A DNA stretch of 64,000 nt from Spirochaetales bacterium (GTDB lineage: Bacteria; Spirochaetota; Spirochaetia; JC444; Marispirochaetaceae). The translations under genes and the position numbers were made by a program. Location of the stretch: assembly GCA_016935695.1 (NCBI GenBank), contig JAFGQL010000087.1:53598-117597 (forward strand). Reading direction: 5' to 3'. This document shows positions 49,594 through 59,065 of the stretch, piece by piece (the first letter of the stretch is position 1; every line of letters begins with the position of its first letter). Below the pieces are notes generated by a model. The model searched no databases and was not told where the DNA came from. It saw only the letters and a list, made by a program, of their open reading frames with translations.

Positions 49594-49690
49594 TCTGCAG
49601 AACCTGTGTGTCCCTGATTCCGTATTATGGATTCATGGTAAGGCCCTGTATCTGGGAGTAAGATACTTATTTCTGCGGTACTGCTGACGG

Positions 49691-52600
49691 TTATTTCAGA
49701 CCCTCGTATTCCTCTATCAGCTTTGCAAGCCGCTTGGGTGACACTTTCACGGCAGTCTTCATTTCCTGGGCAAACACCTGGATGCGCAGTTCTTCCAGCG
49801 CTGTATTGAACTCTGCAAGTTTTTCCTTTTTTTCCTTTCCGGCATAAACCGGAAGGCTCGCCAGCGCCTTTGCGTACCATTGCTGAAACGGTTCAATGAT
49901 GCAGGCGTTTTCCTCGTCCTTTACCGGGTTGACGGCTCCTTTGCGGGCGCGGATACCGATGCATTGGGCGTAGCGCAGTTTGTGGGACAGAAGGGACAGG
50001 GGCTTTGTTTCATAAAAGGTCTGAGGGATGCATGTCCTTAAGTCTTCAAGCCGGGATTTCAGAAAATCCTGTTTCCTGGGCATCCCGGATGCCTCGTCGA
50101 AAAGGCCTGTGATCATGGCACGCAGTTCCGTGTAGGTCTCGATCACCCTGCGGCACAGGTCCCGGGCTTCGGACATCCGGGGAAAGATTTCCCCCCGTAT
50201 ACCTTCAAGAAAATCGAGGAATTCAGTTTTTGTGTATATCGGGCGGCTGAGTACGTCCATGATCAGGGCATGCCACATACCTTCGTTAAGGGTTTTCAGA
50301 CCTCCGTAGTACATGGCTTTTTTGGCCCAGGACTGGGTGAAAAGGAGTTCCTGTCTGAAGGTGGCCAGGATGTCTTTCAGCTGAATATAGGCGAGGACAG
50401 CGATCCCCCGTGCATGAACCTCCCGGGCTTCTTCCCTGTCCAGATAAAGTTTGAGGTTCACCGCGGACAATGATACAGGCTCCCAGGCCTGGTACGCGGT
50501 GCAGGCATCGCGCCCCTGTATTTCCTCATTCAGAATCTCCCTGTCCCAGGCTGTAAGGCCGGTTTTACCGATTTTTTTCTGCAGTATGGAGAACTCAGTG
50601 ACGCGTTTCTTTGAGGGGCCTGTATCCGAAAGGGCCGACAGGTCCCGGGTTTCCCGCAATGGTTTTCCGTCGAGGGACTGTATCCGGTATCGGAACAAAA
50701 GATGGGGCGGCAGGTCCTTTTCATTCCAGGCATCAGGCGGCACATAGGTATCGAACTCCCGGTAGATCAGCTCACCTAACGTCTGGGTCAGGGGCTTTTC
50801 TGCCTTTTGTGGCACAAGCTGGAACAAATGCTCGGCGCTCTGGTTTACCGGCACCAGCTGTCTGCGAAGGTCCTTCGGCAGGCCCTTTATCAGGCAGCGT
50901 ATCTTTTCTCTTAACAGACCGGGTACCAGCCAGTCGGCCATCCCTGCGCGGAGATCGGCAGCCTGCTGCTCGCCGATGACCACCGTCACCCCGTCATCGG
51001 GCTCATCGGGACGGTAGGTATACACTAAACGGTATTCTTCATCCCCGATGGTGCCGGTTTCCGGGAAAAGGGCCATTTCCTGTTCATCGGGCACATACAG
51101 CATGAAATCCTCTTTGCGTATATACAAAAAGCTGTCGCCGCGGGTTTCGATTAATTTTTGCAGGGCCCTGATGCTCGAAACCCCGGAAATATGCCGGTTA
51201 TAGAAGTCCAGGAGGGGCCCCGTACCCGTGTAAATGTCCCGCCGTCTCAAGCGCTGTTCCATGTCCAGAATATCCCGGATGACCCTGTTGTTGGCGGCCA
51301 GAAAGGGGAACCTGTCCTGGTATCTGTCGGCGTTTTCCACAAGAACGGTTTCGTTGAATATAGTACCGGCAGCCGCGGGATGCAGTTGGCCGTAACCAAC
51401 CTCCTTGTCGCCCTCGACGGTAAGGCCGTATACCCGGGTCTGCCGGATTGCAACCACTTCTTCCCTCTCGAAGGACCAGTGGACCGACCGGTAGCTGTGC
51501 TGTTTCAGCGCTCCTGCAAACTGGAGTATCCAGTCCGGTTCAATGGCTGCCACTGTCCGGGCGAACAGCCGGGACGTACGTACCATTTCCGCGGCGGTGA
51601 TCCAGGCCGGCGGGTTTGAAAACACCCCGGAACCGGGGAAAATCATGCATTCCTTGTTTTTCGCCGCCGTGTAATAGTGTTTTTCTTTTCTTTCGGCAAT
51701 GTTTGAAAGGTATCCTGCAAGAAAAGAGCGGTGTACGGCGGCATAAAAAGGACTTACGGCCTGCTTTTTTACTGGTGTCTTTGAAAGCCGGGTCGTCGGG
51801 AGGGTAAAACCCTGTTCCTTGAGCATGGAGGTAATCTGAAGATGGATGTCCCTCCATTCGGTCATGCGTTTATAGGACAGGTATGTATCCTGACAGAAGG
51901 CCCTCATTTTGCTTTTGGACTGGGTTGCCCGCCAGTGTTCATGGTAGGCGTCCCACATATTCAGATAGGTCATCAGGTCGGAACAGGGGTCCTTGAAGTC
52001 CCGGTGGGCCTGGTCCGCCTCCTTCTGTTTGTCCAGGGGCCGCTCTTTGGGGTCCTGGATTGACAGTACCGCGGCAAGGATGGCCATTTCGCGGATGCAG
52101 CCTTGGTAGTTCCCTTCTATGAGAATTCGGGAAATGCGGGGATCGAGGGGCAGGAACGCCATGAAAGACCCGGTCTTTGTCAGTTCATACCGGCCCTTGT
52201 GCTTTTTATCTTTCCGTATTGCCCCGAGCTCGGTAAGCAGGTTTACTCCGTCGTGGATGGCCCGTTTTGCGGGAGGATCGACAAAGGGAAAGTGTTCAAT
52301 GTCCTTCACCCTCAAGGCGATCATTCTCAATAGCACTTCGGCAAGGTTGGACCGCAGGATTTCCGGTACGGTGTACTGTTCGCGCTGACGGTAGTCGTCC
52401 TCACTGTACAGCCGGATACAGACACCGTTGGAGACGCGGCCGCACCTGCCTGCCCGCTGATCGGCGCTGCTGCGGGATACAGGGGTAACGGGCAGAGCGT
52501 TGGTCCTGGTTGCCGGGGAGTAGCTGGAAATGCGGGCCAGGCCCGTGTCGACCACACAGGTGACCCCGGGAATGGTAATGGAAGTTTCCGCGATGTTGGT

Positions 52601-53455
52601 TGCCACTATGATCTTCCGCTCGTGGGTCGGGGCAAAGATACTCCTTTGCCGTGATGAGGGCATACGGGCGTACAGCGGAAGGATCAGGGTTTCCGGAAGC
52701 CGGGAGTGTTCCAGTATATCGCAGGTGTCACGGATGTCCTGTTCTGTGGGCATGAACACCAGAATGTCCCCCGAAAGGCCCTGTCTGATGATCGACAGGG
52801 TTTCCACCGCCGCCACTTCGACATAGGAATCGGGGGCAGTCCCGGATGTACTGGCTTCCGGCGGACGGTAGCGGACCTCCACCGGATAGGTCCTCCCGGA
52901 TACTTCAATAATCGGAGCGTTGTCAAAGGCTTTGGAGAATTTCTTTGTATCAATGGTCGCCGAGGTAATGATCACCTTCAGGTTCTTCCGTGTGCGTATC
53001 AACCGCTTGAGCAGCCCCAGGATGAAGTCGATGTTCAGGCTCCGTTCATGGGCCTCGTCTATGATAATGGTATCGTAGCGTTTCAGAAGGGGGTCACGCT
53101 GGGCTTCGGACAGGAGTATGCCGTCGGTCATGAGCTTTATGACTGTAGATTTCTCAGTCTTGTCGCTGAAACGGATCTGGTAACCGACGGTTGTTCCGAG
53201 GGGCTCCTTCAGTTCCTCTGCGATCCTTGAGGCTACGCTCACCGCCGCGATTCTTCTGGGCTGGGTACAGGCAATACGCCCCTCTATACCCCGGCCGGCC
53301 TCGATGCAGAATTTCGGAATCTGGGTGGTCTTCCCCGATCCGGTTTCACCGGCAATGATGAGCACCTGGTGCCGTTTAATGAGGTTGATTATCTCCTCCC
53401 GGCGTGCGCTTATGGGCAATCCGGGAGGGTAGGTTATTGTTGCAGGATCGATCAC
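49691..53455 (-). CDS. hrpA: ATP-dependent RNA helicase HrpA (DEAH)
   Basis: 1254 residues, usual length. Walker A IIAGETGSGKTTQIPKFCIE, motif II IIIDEAHERSLNIDFILGLL, motif III ITSATIDTKKFS, motif V ATNIAETSITIPGVTCVVDT and motif VI SSADQRAGRCGRVSNGVCIR are all present, followed by the HA2/OB-fold region and the long HrpA-specific C-terminal domain (DUF3418) ending in KRLAKLIEEYEGLK. In E. coli HrpA rescues stalled ribosomes and processes some mRNAs. It is the third gene of the leftward rlmKL-GGDEF/EAL-hrpA set, 24 bases after the GGDEF/EAL gene. Confidence 0.95.
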   Translation of the reverse strand: MIDPATITYPPGLPISARREEIINLIKRHQVLIIAGETGSGKTTQIPKFCIEAGRGIEGRIACTQPRRIAAVSVASRIAEELKEPLGTTVGYQIRFSDKTEKSTVIKLMTDGILLSEAQRDPLLKRYDTIIIDEAHERSLNIDFILGLLKRLIRTRKNLKVIITSATIDTKKFSKAFDNAPIIEVSGRTYPVEVRYRPPEASTSGTAPDSYVEVAAVETLSIIRQGLSGDILVFMPTEQDIRDTCDILEHSRLPETLILPLYARMPSSRQRSIFAPTHERKIIVATNIAETSITIPGVTCVVDTGLARISSYSPATRTNALPVTPVSRSSADQRAGRCGRVSNGVCIRLYSEDDYRQREQYTVPEILRSNLAEVLLRMIALRVKDIEHFPFVDPPAKRAIHDGVNLLTELGAIRKDKKHKGRYELTKTGSFMAFLPLDPRISRILIEGNYQGCIREMAILAAVLSIQDPKERPLDKQKEADQAHRDFKDPCSDLMTYLNMWDAYHEHWRATQSKSKMRAFCQDTYLSYKRMTEWRDIHLQITSMLKEQGFTLPTTRLSKTPVKKQAVSPFYAAVHRSFLAGYLSNIAERKEKHYYTAAKNKECMIFPGSGVFSNPPAWITAAEMVRTSRLFARTVAAIEPDWILQFAGALKQHSYRSVHWSFEREEVVAIRQTRVYGLTVEGDKEVGYGQLHPAAAGTIFNETVLVENADRYQDRFPFLAANNRVIRDILDMEQRLRRRDIYTGTGPLLDFYNRHISGVSSIRALQKLIETRGDSFLYIRKEDFMLYVPDEQEMALFPETGTIGDEEYRLVYTYRPDEPDDGVTVVIGEQQAADLRAGMADWLVPGLLREKIRCLIKGLPKDLRRQLVPVNQSAEHLFQLVPQKAEKPLTQTLGELIYREFDTYVPPDAWNEKDLPPHLLFRYRIQSLDGKPLRETRDLSALSDTGPSKKRVTEFSILQKKIGKTGLTAWDREILNEEIQGRDACTAYQAWEPVSLSAVNLKLYLDREEAREVHARGIAVLAYIQLKDILATFRQELLFTQSWAKKAMYYGGLKTLNEGMWHALIMDVLSRPIYTKTEFLDFLEGIRGEIFPRMSEARDLCRRVIETYTELRAMITGLFDEASGMPRKQDFLKSRLEDLRTCIPQTFYETKPLSLLSHKLRYAQCIGIRARKGAVNPVKDEENACIIEPFQQWYAKALASLPVYAGKEKKEKLAEFNTALEELRIQVFAQEMKTAVKVSPKRLAKLIEEYEGLK

Positions 53456-53479
53456 CGGATAATCAAAACAGCATGGCCC

Positions 53480-55573
53480 CTATGTGTCAAGGTTGAAATT
53501 GTGTAGAAACGTTTCCAGGGGGGCCGGCCGGTAGAAATAAAATCCCTGGAGATAGTCGCAGCCTTTGGCTATAAGGAAATCTTTCTGTTCGGCTGTTTCC
53601 ACTCCTTCAGCAATAATGTCCATGCGCATGCCGTGGCCCATGGCGATCATTGACTCTACCATGGCCTGGTTGCTTTCATTGGTCATGATGTCGCTAAGGA
53701 ATGATTTATCGATTTTAAGGGAGGACACAGGCATGGTCTTCAGATAATAAAAGGAGGAGAATCCGGTACCGAAGTCATCGATGGCAAAGCTGTATCCTTT
53801 CGCCGTCAGGGCGTGGAGTTTCTCGCCGATTCTGTCGGGGTTCTCCAGAAAGGTGCCCTCGGTTATTTCGAACTGTATATGACGAGGGTCAACCCCGCAG
53901 GCTGTTTCCATGGCTTCGATGCTGTCGATAATGTGTTCGTCTTTCAGCTGTTTTACTGAAAGATTAATAGAAAGAACAAAGTTTTCATCCAGCGCGAGAA
54001 GTTTCGGCAGTTCGGTAAAAGCGCGGTGGATAACCCATTTGCCAATTTCGATGATCAGACCTGAGTTTTCCGCCAGCTGAATGATGAACTCCGTCGAAAT
54101 ATGGTTCCAGGCCGGGTTCTTCCAGCGAAAGAGTGCCTCGGCGCCGGTGGTTTTTTCTGAGCGGTGAGTCAGGCCCTGGTAGTACAGATCGAACTCGCCG
54201 CTTTGAATGGATTTGCGCAGGGCATTGATGATGGACATCCGTTCAAAGGCCTTGCGCTGCATTTCCGGTGTATAGAATTTGAAGGTGTTCCGGTCTTTCT
54301 TTGCCTCATAAAGGGCGTAATCGGCGTGGCGCAGGAGGATGTCGGCATTGTCGCCGTCGTCGGGAAAAAGGGAAATGCCGATGCTTGTGCTCAGGTAGAT
54401 GTTGTGGTCGCCGATAGTGAAGTGGCTGCGCAGGGCAAGAAGGAGTTTCTGCGCCATCATGGCGATGTTTTCTATGGAGGAGACATTGTACACGATGAGG
54501 GCAAACTCGTCGCCGACAAGCCGGAACAGGAGATCCGACTTACGGATGGAGTTCTGGAACCTGAGGACCATCTGGCGCATGAGCTCGTCGCCTGCGGGGT
54601 GTCCGTAGCTGTCGTTTATTTCCTTGAAATGGTCCAGGTCCATAAGAAGGATTGCCCGTTTTTCCACAGTTGAATGGCGCCGGGCTATTTCCAGAGACGT
54701 ATCGAGCTGTGCGTAAAAGGATTTCCGGTTCAGTATCCCGGTGTGGGCGTCATGGTAGGCCAGGCGGAGCAGTTCCTGTTCCGAGTTCTGGAGGGCCTGA
54801 GTGAGCCTTCGGGATTCTATGGCCTTGTTAACGGCGTTCAGGGTAGTGGTAAGAAGAGACGAAAAATAGAAAAAGCCGATCCCGATAATCAGGGAAGAAT
54901 TGTGATACCGCCCAAAACGGACAAGAACAGGAAGGCTGGTATATTCCTGGAGAATGGAAATAACCGCGAAATACAGGGCCCCGATGATACCCGCGCTTAA
55001 AATACCCGGATGGCTGCCGGGCTGTTTCTGTATGATCTTTTTTACCGTCACAAAGAGCGATAGAAGAATGAGAACCAGGAGAAGAATGTCCCGGACATGA
55101 TACAGCACCCCTACATGGAATATCTGGTGGGTGTTCGCACTGAAATAGAGATTGCTGCCGGAGTAATCCAGGAAAAGGGCAGGCTCTATTCCTGCCGCGG
55201 TAAATAAAAGAACCCCCAGGGCCGCCCCTGTCCGGGACATCCACAAAAGCAGATGGAAATCGAACCTTGAGTGTTCGAAGGACTTGAGCAGGAAATACGG
55301 TAGGGTGAAAAGAAAGGTGATTGCCGTGTATTCCTGAAGGATGACGCAGAACTGAGCAGCATGGTAATTGTTGAAATTCGCTGCAAAGGAAATGGCCAGG
55401 AGTTTTAACAGTACAAAAAGAAACGATGATATCGAAAGGAAAAAATATGCCCTGGAATCCTTTTGCCGGTATTTCATATCCATGACCAGGGCAAAAAGAC
55501 ACCCGATGAAAATGATGCCTATGTTAAGCGAGGCGATGAGGGTATCTGTAAACAGCTGTATTCGTTCCTGCAT
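53480..55573 (-). CDS. Membrane GGDEF-EAL protein (likely c-di-GMP phosphodiesterase)
   Basis: 697 residues from ATG 55573, with AGGGA five bases before it; a TTG at 55621 (713 residues) is possible but has no ribosome site. About eight membrane helices (to residue 245), a GGDEF domain and an EAL domain. The cyclase signature reads LVGDEF, so its first Gly is Val, which usually lowers or abolishes cyclase activity. The EAL domain keeps its residues: GAEALFRWKNP, LSINLSVKQLKDE, FEITEGTFLE, IDDFGTGFSSFYYLKTMP, LKIDKSF and AEGVETAEQ. The net effect should be c-di-GMP degradation, with the GGDEF part perhaps sensing GTP. It lies between rlmKL and hrpA. Confidence 0.9.
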   Translation of the reverse strand: MQERIQLFTDTLIASLNIGIIFIGCLFALVMDMKYRQKDSRAYFFLSISSFLFVLLKLLAISFAANFNNYHAAQFCVILQEYTAITFLFTLPYFLLKSFEHSRFDFHLLLWMSRTGAALGVLLFTAAGIEPALFLDYSGSNLYFSANTHQIFHVGVLYHVRDILLLVLILLSLFVTVKKIIQKQPGSHPGILSAGIIGALYFAVISILQEYTSLPVLVRFGRYHNSSLIIGIGFFYFSSLLTTTLNAVNKAIESRRLTQALQNSEQELLRLAYHDAHTGILNRKSFYAQLDTSLEIARRHSTVEKRAILLMDLDHFKEINDSYGHPAGDELMRQMVLRFQNSIRKSDLLFRLVGDEFALIVYNVSSIENIAMMAQKLLLALRSHFTIGDHNIYLSTSIGISLFPDDGDNADILLRHADYALYEAKKDRNTFKFYTPEMQRKAFERMSIINALRKSIQSGEFDLYYQGLTHRSEKTTGAEALFRWKNPAWNHISTEFIIQLAENSGLIIEIGKWVIHRAFTELPKLLALDENFVLSINLSVKQLKDEHIIDSIEAMETACGVDPRHIQFEITEGTFLENPDRIGEKLHALTAKGYSFAIDDFGTGFSSFYYLKTMPVSSLKIDKSFLSDIMTNESNQAMVESMIAMGHGMRMDIIAEGVETAEQKDFLIAKGCDYLQGFYFYRPAPLETFLHNFNLDT

Positions 55574-55636
55574 GTAATCCCTTATAAGCCGCAGTCTGTC
55601 GTGCAGAATCCCGGTTTCCAAATTCCATAGTTTCGC

Positions 55637-55670
55637 AAACCGGCTTCATTATACAGGAGAATACCGGTTT
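55637..55670 (-). promoter_or_regulatory. Consensus -10 flanked by a 7-bp inverted repeat before the GGDEF/EAL gene
   Basis: On the minus strand a perfect TATAAT (55653-55648) lies between AAACCGG (55637-55643) and CCGGTTT (55664-55670). No good -35 is seen for it. A second candidate, TTGACA (55725-55720) with TTACAC (55702-55697), lies farther up. Confidence 0.5.
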
Positions 55671-55744
55671 CTTGATACACTTTTTTTCCGTTCCCTGTGT
55701 AACGGGGCAGGGGGCCGCCTGTCAATACCACACAGACCTCTGTT

Positions 55745-57901
55745 TTATGTTTTTATCAGCGAAAATGAGCGGTGAATGGCCCTTCGGAAATCCTCCGGAA
55801 CAGTCTCGGCGGTGGTTTCGGTCACCGAAATGCCGACAAGTGCGGAAAAATCCGGTTTGAACTGGCGGAAATTCGTAGAGAAAAAAAGGCGCCCGCCCAT
55901 TTTGAGCCGTTTAATGGAAAGGTCCAGCAGTTCGATATGGTCATGCTGGATATCGAAATTCCTGCGGGCGTCCTTGGTGTTGGAGAACGTCGGCGGATCC
56001 AGGAGAATGCAGTCGTAGTACTCCCTGTCCTTTGTCAGCCACTCAAAGCACCCCTCCTGAATGAACAGGTGATCTTCCGTTTTTATGGCATTCAGACGGA
56101 AATTATCCCGGGCCCAGGAAAGATAGGTCGCCGAAGAGTCAACTGATGTGGTATGAAACCCAGCCTTGGCTGCGTATACCGATGCGGTTCCTGTGTAACA
56201 AAAGAGGTTCAGGAAGCTGCCCGGATTCTTCATGCTGCCTGCGCTTGCCGCGATCTGTTTTCTGACAATTCTGTGGTCCAGGAAAATCCCTGTATCCAGA
56301 TAATCGGTGAAATTCACGTAAAAGCGCCAGCCTCCTTCGTTCATGATGTATTTCTCTCCCGCCGAACCTTTGGGCGTGTACTGGGTTGCGCCTTTCATCC
56401 TGCTTCTTGTTTTTACAAACACCTGGGAAGCCTTTATGTCAAAAAGTACCGTCAACACCACGGAAACGTCTTTCAGGCGTTTCTGGGCCTTATGAGGATC
56501 AACTGTTTTCGGCGGCGCATATTCCTGTACGTGAAACCAGTTGTCTTCATAGACATCAATGGCTACGCCGTATTCCGGAATGTCCTTGTCGTAAAGCCGG
56601 TAGGAACGTACCTCCTCCCTGGAAAGGTAGGCTTTTAAAGCTTTTCTGGTTTTTTTAAGCCTGTTGTAGAGCATACGCTGTCCTTCGTCGAGGTCTTCGA
56701 CGCCGAGGCTTGTACGCTTTTCCTCCATTGCGGTCCGTTTTGTGTGTGAAAAGAGCTCAAGGTGGACAAGGGCGCAGTCAAGGGCTCCGTTTTTCAAGCG
56801 GTTCGTCCTTTCGGGGGGTATATTCAGGGCTTTGCCCAGTTCCGGCGGGGATGCCAGGATGGCTGCCTTCCACCCCGGGTACTGTTCTTTAAGGGTCGTG
56901 CCGATCAGGCGGTAAAAGTCCTCGGCCTTGCCGTCTCCTCCCTGCAGGCGGATACCGTAGGGGGGATTCATCACCAGAAGGCCCGGCTCATCCTGTTTGA
57001 GCCGTACCGGGTTCCCTGGTGAAAAAAAGTCCCTTTTCCCCAGGGTTATATGCGCCGTGAGACCGGCGGCATCGATGTTCCGGCGTGCGGTTGCTATCAT
57101 CTTTGGATCGTTGTCCCATGCGAAAACTTTCACGTGCTTACCGCCGGCAGAAGCTGCCGCTTCCTGCTTCAGCGCAGACCAGAGCTCCGGATCATGGTCT
57201 TTCCAGCCGAAAAAACCGTAGTACTCCCGTAAAAGCCCCGGCGCCATACCCAGGGCCAGCAAAGCGCCTTCTATAGCAAGAGTCCCTGATCCGCACATGG
57301 GGTCAGCCAGAATTCCCAGAGGGAATTTATCCGGCCATTTTGCCCGCAGGAGCATGGCGGCTGCGACGTTCTCCTTAAGCGGAGCTTCACCAGCGCCGGT
57401 ACGGTAGCCCCGTTTGAACAGGGGCCTTCCCGACATATCTATGCATATACGCGCTGCCGAGCCTTCTACCAGCAGGGAAAGTGCCAGACCGGGGCTGTCG
57501 GCATCTACGTCCGGTCTGGTTCCTTTCGCTTCCCTTACACGGTCCACGACCGCGTCTTTCGCCAGCTGGGAGGTGAACAGGGTATGCCGGAACACACTGT
57601 TCAAACCCCGGGTGTGTATGCCGATTGTAGCTCCTTCACGGATGATTGTTTCCCAGGGAATGGCCTTGACCCCTTCATAAAGGCTGTCTCGGCTGCCTGC
57701 ATCCGCCCGGCCGGTCTGTACGTACACCCTGTTCAGAATATGCGAATGAAGGCATAAGCGGTATCCGGTTTCGATGGTTCCTGTACATAGCAGTTTGTGC
57801 CCTTCGCGGGTGATGTCTCTGCCGCCTGCGGCGGTAATTTCTTTTTCGGCCAGGTCGTCGGTGTCCGGCGGAAAGGTCAGGATATAGCGGTAATCAGGCA
57901 T
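55745..57901 (-). CDS. rlmL: Bifunctional 23S rRNA methyltransferase RlmKL-like
   Basis: 718 residues from ATG 57901. A THUMP-type N-terminus (about 1-155), a first methyltransferase domain with ADPMCGSGTLAIEGALLALG and LLVMNPPYGIRLQGGDGK (NPPY marks the RlmL N2-guanine enzyme), then a second domain with FLNLFCYTGTASVYAAKAGF and DCILLDPPTFSNTKDARRNF (RlmK, 7-methylguanine). In E. coli the two halves modify G2445 and G2069 of 23S rRNA. Both catalytic blocks are intact and the length matches the fused enzyme. It is the first gene of a leftward unit. Confidence 0.92.
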   Translation of the reverse strand: MPDYRYILTFPPDTDDLAEKEITAAGGRDITREGHKLLCTGTIETGYRLCLHSHILNRVYVQTGRADAGSRDSLYEGVKAIPWETIIREGATIGIHTRGLNSVFRHTLFTSQLAKDAVVDRVREAKGTRPDVDADSPGLALSLLVEGSAARICIDMSGRPLFKRGYRTGAGEAPLKENVAAAMLLRAKWPDKFPLGILADPMCGSGTLAIEGALLALGMAPGLLREYYGFFGWKDHDPELWSALKQEAAASAGGKHVKVFAWDNDPKMIATARRNIDAAGLTAHITLGKRDFFSPGNPVRLKQDEPGLLVMNPPYGIRLQGGDGKAEDFYRLIGTTLKEQYPGWKAAILASPPELGKALNIPPERTNRLKNGALDCALVHLELFSHTKRTAMEEKRTSLGVEDLDEGQRMLYNRLKKTRKALKAYLSREEVRSYRLYDKDIPEYGVAIDVYEDNWFHVQEYAPPKTVDPHKAQKRLKDVSVVLTVLFDIKASQVFVKTRSRMKGATQYTPKGSAGEKYIMNEGGWRFYVNFTDYLDTGIFLDHRIVRKQIAASAGSMKNPGSFLNLFCYTGTASVYAAKAGFHTTSVDSSATYLSWARDNFRLNAIKTEDHLFIQEGCFEWLTKDREYYDCILLDPPTFSNTKDARRNFDIQHDHIELLDLSIKRLKMGGRLFFSTNFRQFKPDFSALVGISVTETTAETVPEDFRRAIHRSFSLIKT

Positions 57902-58018
57902 AATGATTCCATGATACACGCAGAGGAGGCCGGGCTACAAGCGAAGGACCACCTTTCTTTGGGAAAACCCGGTACATATAAGCGTTATTCTCTTTTCAAC
58001 ATTCCCTTTATTTTCATG

Positions 58019-58063
58019 TTGCGTTTCCGCTGATTATCTCCTATCATTTGTTTACTTAACAAA
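58019..58063 (+). promoter_or_regulatory. Promoter with palindrome at the start site, lipoprotein gene
   Basis: TTGCGT (58019-58024), 17-base spacer, TATCAT (58042-58047), then TTTGTT-TACTT-AACAAA (58047-58063) over the expected start. The palindrome could be an operator or an mRNA 5' hairpin; the ribosome site AGGAGG follows. Confidence 0.55.
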
Positions 58064-58081
58064 CTAACGAAGGAGGAAATA

Positions 58082-58768
58082 ATGAATAAAGTATTAGCGG
58101 GACTTTTTGTTCTCGCGCTTTTTACCGGGTGCGCAACGAACGCGGGTTCGGCGTCTGCAGCAAAAACGGAAACCGCTGACGTGGAAGCAGTTCCCCAGGC
58201 CGAAATCACCCTGGTGGATGATTTCGATACCGAGGACCTTACAACGCTTAGGTACACCTATAACGACAAGGCCGACGGCGGCGACTCTGTGGTACTTCCC
58301 GCTCCTGGAGAGGAAGGGGATGATACACCGATGCCGGTTGAAAAAGCCGAAGGCCAGGGGGCGAACGGTTCCGACGCGTGGCTAAAAATGACGGGCAATG
58401 TGACCACAAAATTCCAGTACGGTTTTGCCGGTATGGGGGTGAAGTTCAATAAGGAAGAAGAACCTGTGGACATATCCGGATATACCGGCATGATGTTCTG
58501 GGTAAAGGGCGACGGCCAGAAATACCGGGTAGAGATTATTACTAACAACATCAAAGACTTTTGTTATTTCGGCTATACCTTCAATACCACCGGCGAATGG
58601 ACCCAGATAAAAATTCCTTTTAAATTCATCATGCAGGAAACCTGGGGAGAAGCAAAAGCAAAAACAAGTTCCCTCAAGGAAGCAGTAGCATTTAAGTTCC
58701 AGACCAGGGGACAGCCGCTGGACAGTTTTGAATTGAATCTGGACGACCTTGTTCTTTACAAGGAATGA
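58082..58768 (+). CDS. Lipoprotein with a CBM11/CIA30-like beta-sandwich
   Basis: 228 residues with AAGGAGG before the ATG. Lipobox LFTGC (Cys17) after a hydrophobic leader, a Ser/Ala/Glu linker, then a beta-sandwich domain: LVDDFDTEDLTTLRYTYNDK, WLKMTGNVTTKFQYGFAGMG, SGYTGMMFWVKGDGQKYRVE, GEWTQIKIPFKFIM and ELNLDDLVLYKE. The DDF...W...F(W)...G opening and closing resemble the CIA30/CBM11-like galactose-binding fold, so carbohydrate binding at the cell surface or periplasm is plausible. No enzymatic site is seen. It ends at a strong terminator. Confidence 0.78.
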   Translation: MNKVLAGLFVLALFTGCATNAGSASAAKTETADVEAVPQAEITLVDDFDTEDLTTLRYTYNDKADGGDSVVLPAPGEEGDDTPMPVEKAEGQGANGSDAWLKMTGNVTTKFQYGFAGMGVKFNKEEEPVDISGYTGMMFWVKGDGQKYRVEIITNNIKDFCYFGYTFNTTGEWTQIKIPFKFIMQETWGEAKAKTSSLKEAVAFKFQTRGQPLDSFELNLDDLVLYKE

Positions 58769-58786
58769 TGGTCCTGTCGCTGCATG

Positions 58787-58823
58787 AACAGCTGTTCTTC
58801 ATCTGAAGAGCAGCTGTTTTTTT
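58787..58823 (+). terminator. Intrinsic terminator after the lipoprotein gene
   Basis: AACAGCTG (58787-58794) pairs with CAGCTGTT (58811-58818), and inside TCTTCA pairs with TGAAGA around a TC loop, giving about 15 pairs, followed by a T run. Confidence 0.93.
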
Positions 58824-58957
58824 ATCCAGTCATTAAATCCTGTTATTATCTGATTCAAGGTTGACTATGTCCCGTAATTGTGATTTTTTCTGTATTTTTC
58901 AAGGGTTTTAGGGCCTGTTCCGTTTCTGAATTAGTTGCATAAAATAATTATTTTTTC

Positions 58958-58987
58958 TTGACAGTTTCTGATAGGCCTTGCTATACT
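58958..58987 (+). promoter_or_regulatory. Strong promoter of the major barrel protein gene
   Basis: TTGACA (58958-58963), 18-base spacer, TATACT (58982-58987), with an A/T-rich stretch (58939-58956) directly upstream that could act as UP element. Confidence 0.8.
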
Positions 58988-59006
58988 TTGAACACAATTA
59001 AATACA

Positions 59007-59041
59007 TATAGGACGTTAAGGGCCGTTGGTCCTGTCCTATA
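59007..59041 (+). other. Structured 5' leader hairpin of the barrel protein mRNA
   Basis: TATAGGAC (59007-59014) pairs with GTCCTATA (59034-59041); after a four-base bulge AGGGCC pairs with GGTCCT (one G-U) around a GTT loop. The stem ends ten bases before the GGGGAG ribosome site. It starts about 12 bases after the predicted transcript end and probably stabilises the mRNA. Confidence 0.65.
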
Positions 59042-59065
59042 GTACAAATTAGGGGAGAGTAAGTA

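Noticed and set aside
49594..49690. Terminator between the transglutaminase gene and hrpA
   Set aside because: No stem with a T run can be drawn; only short, scattered pairings.
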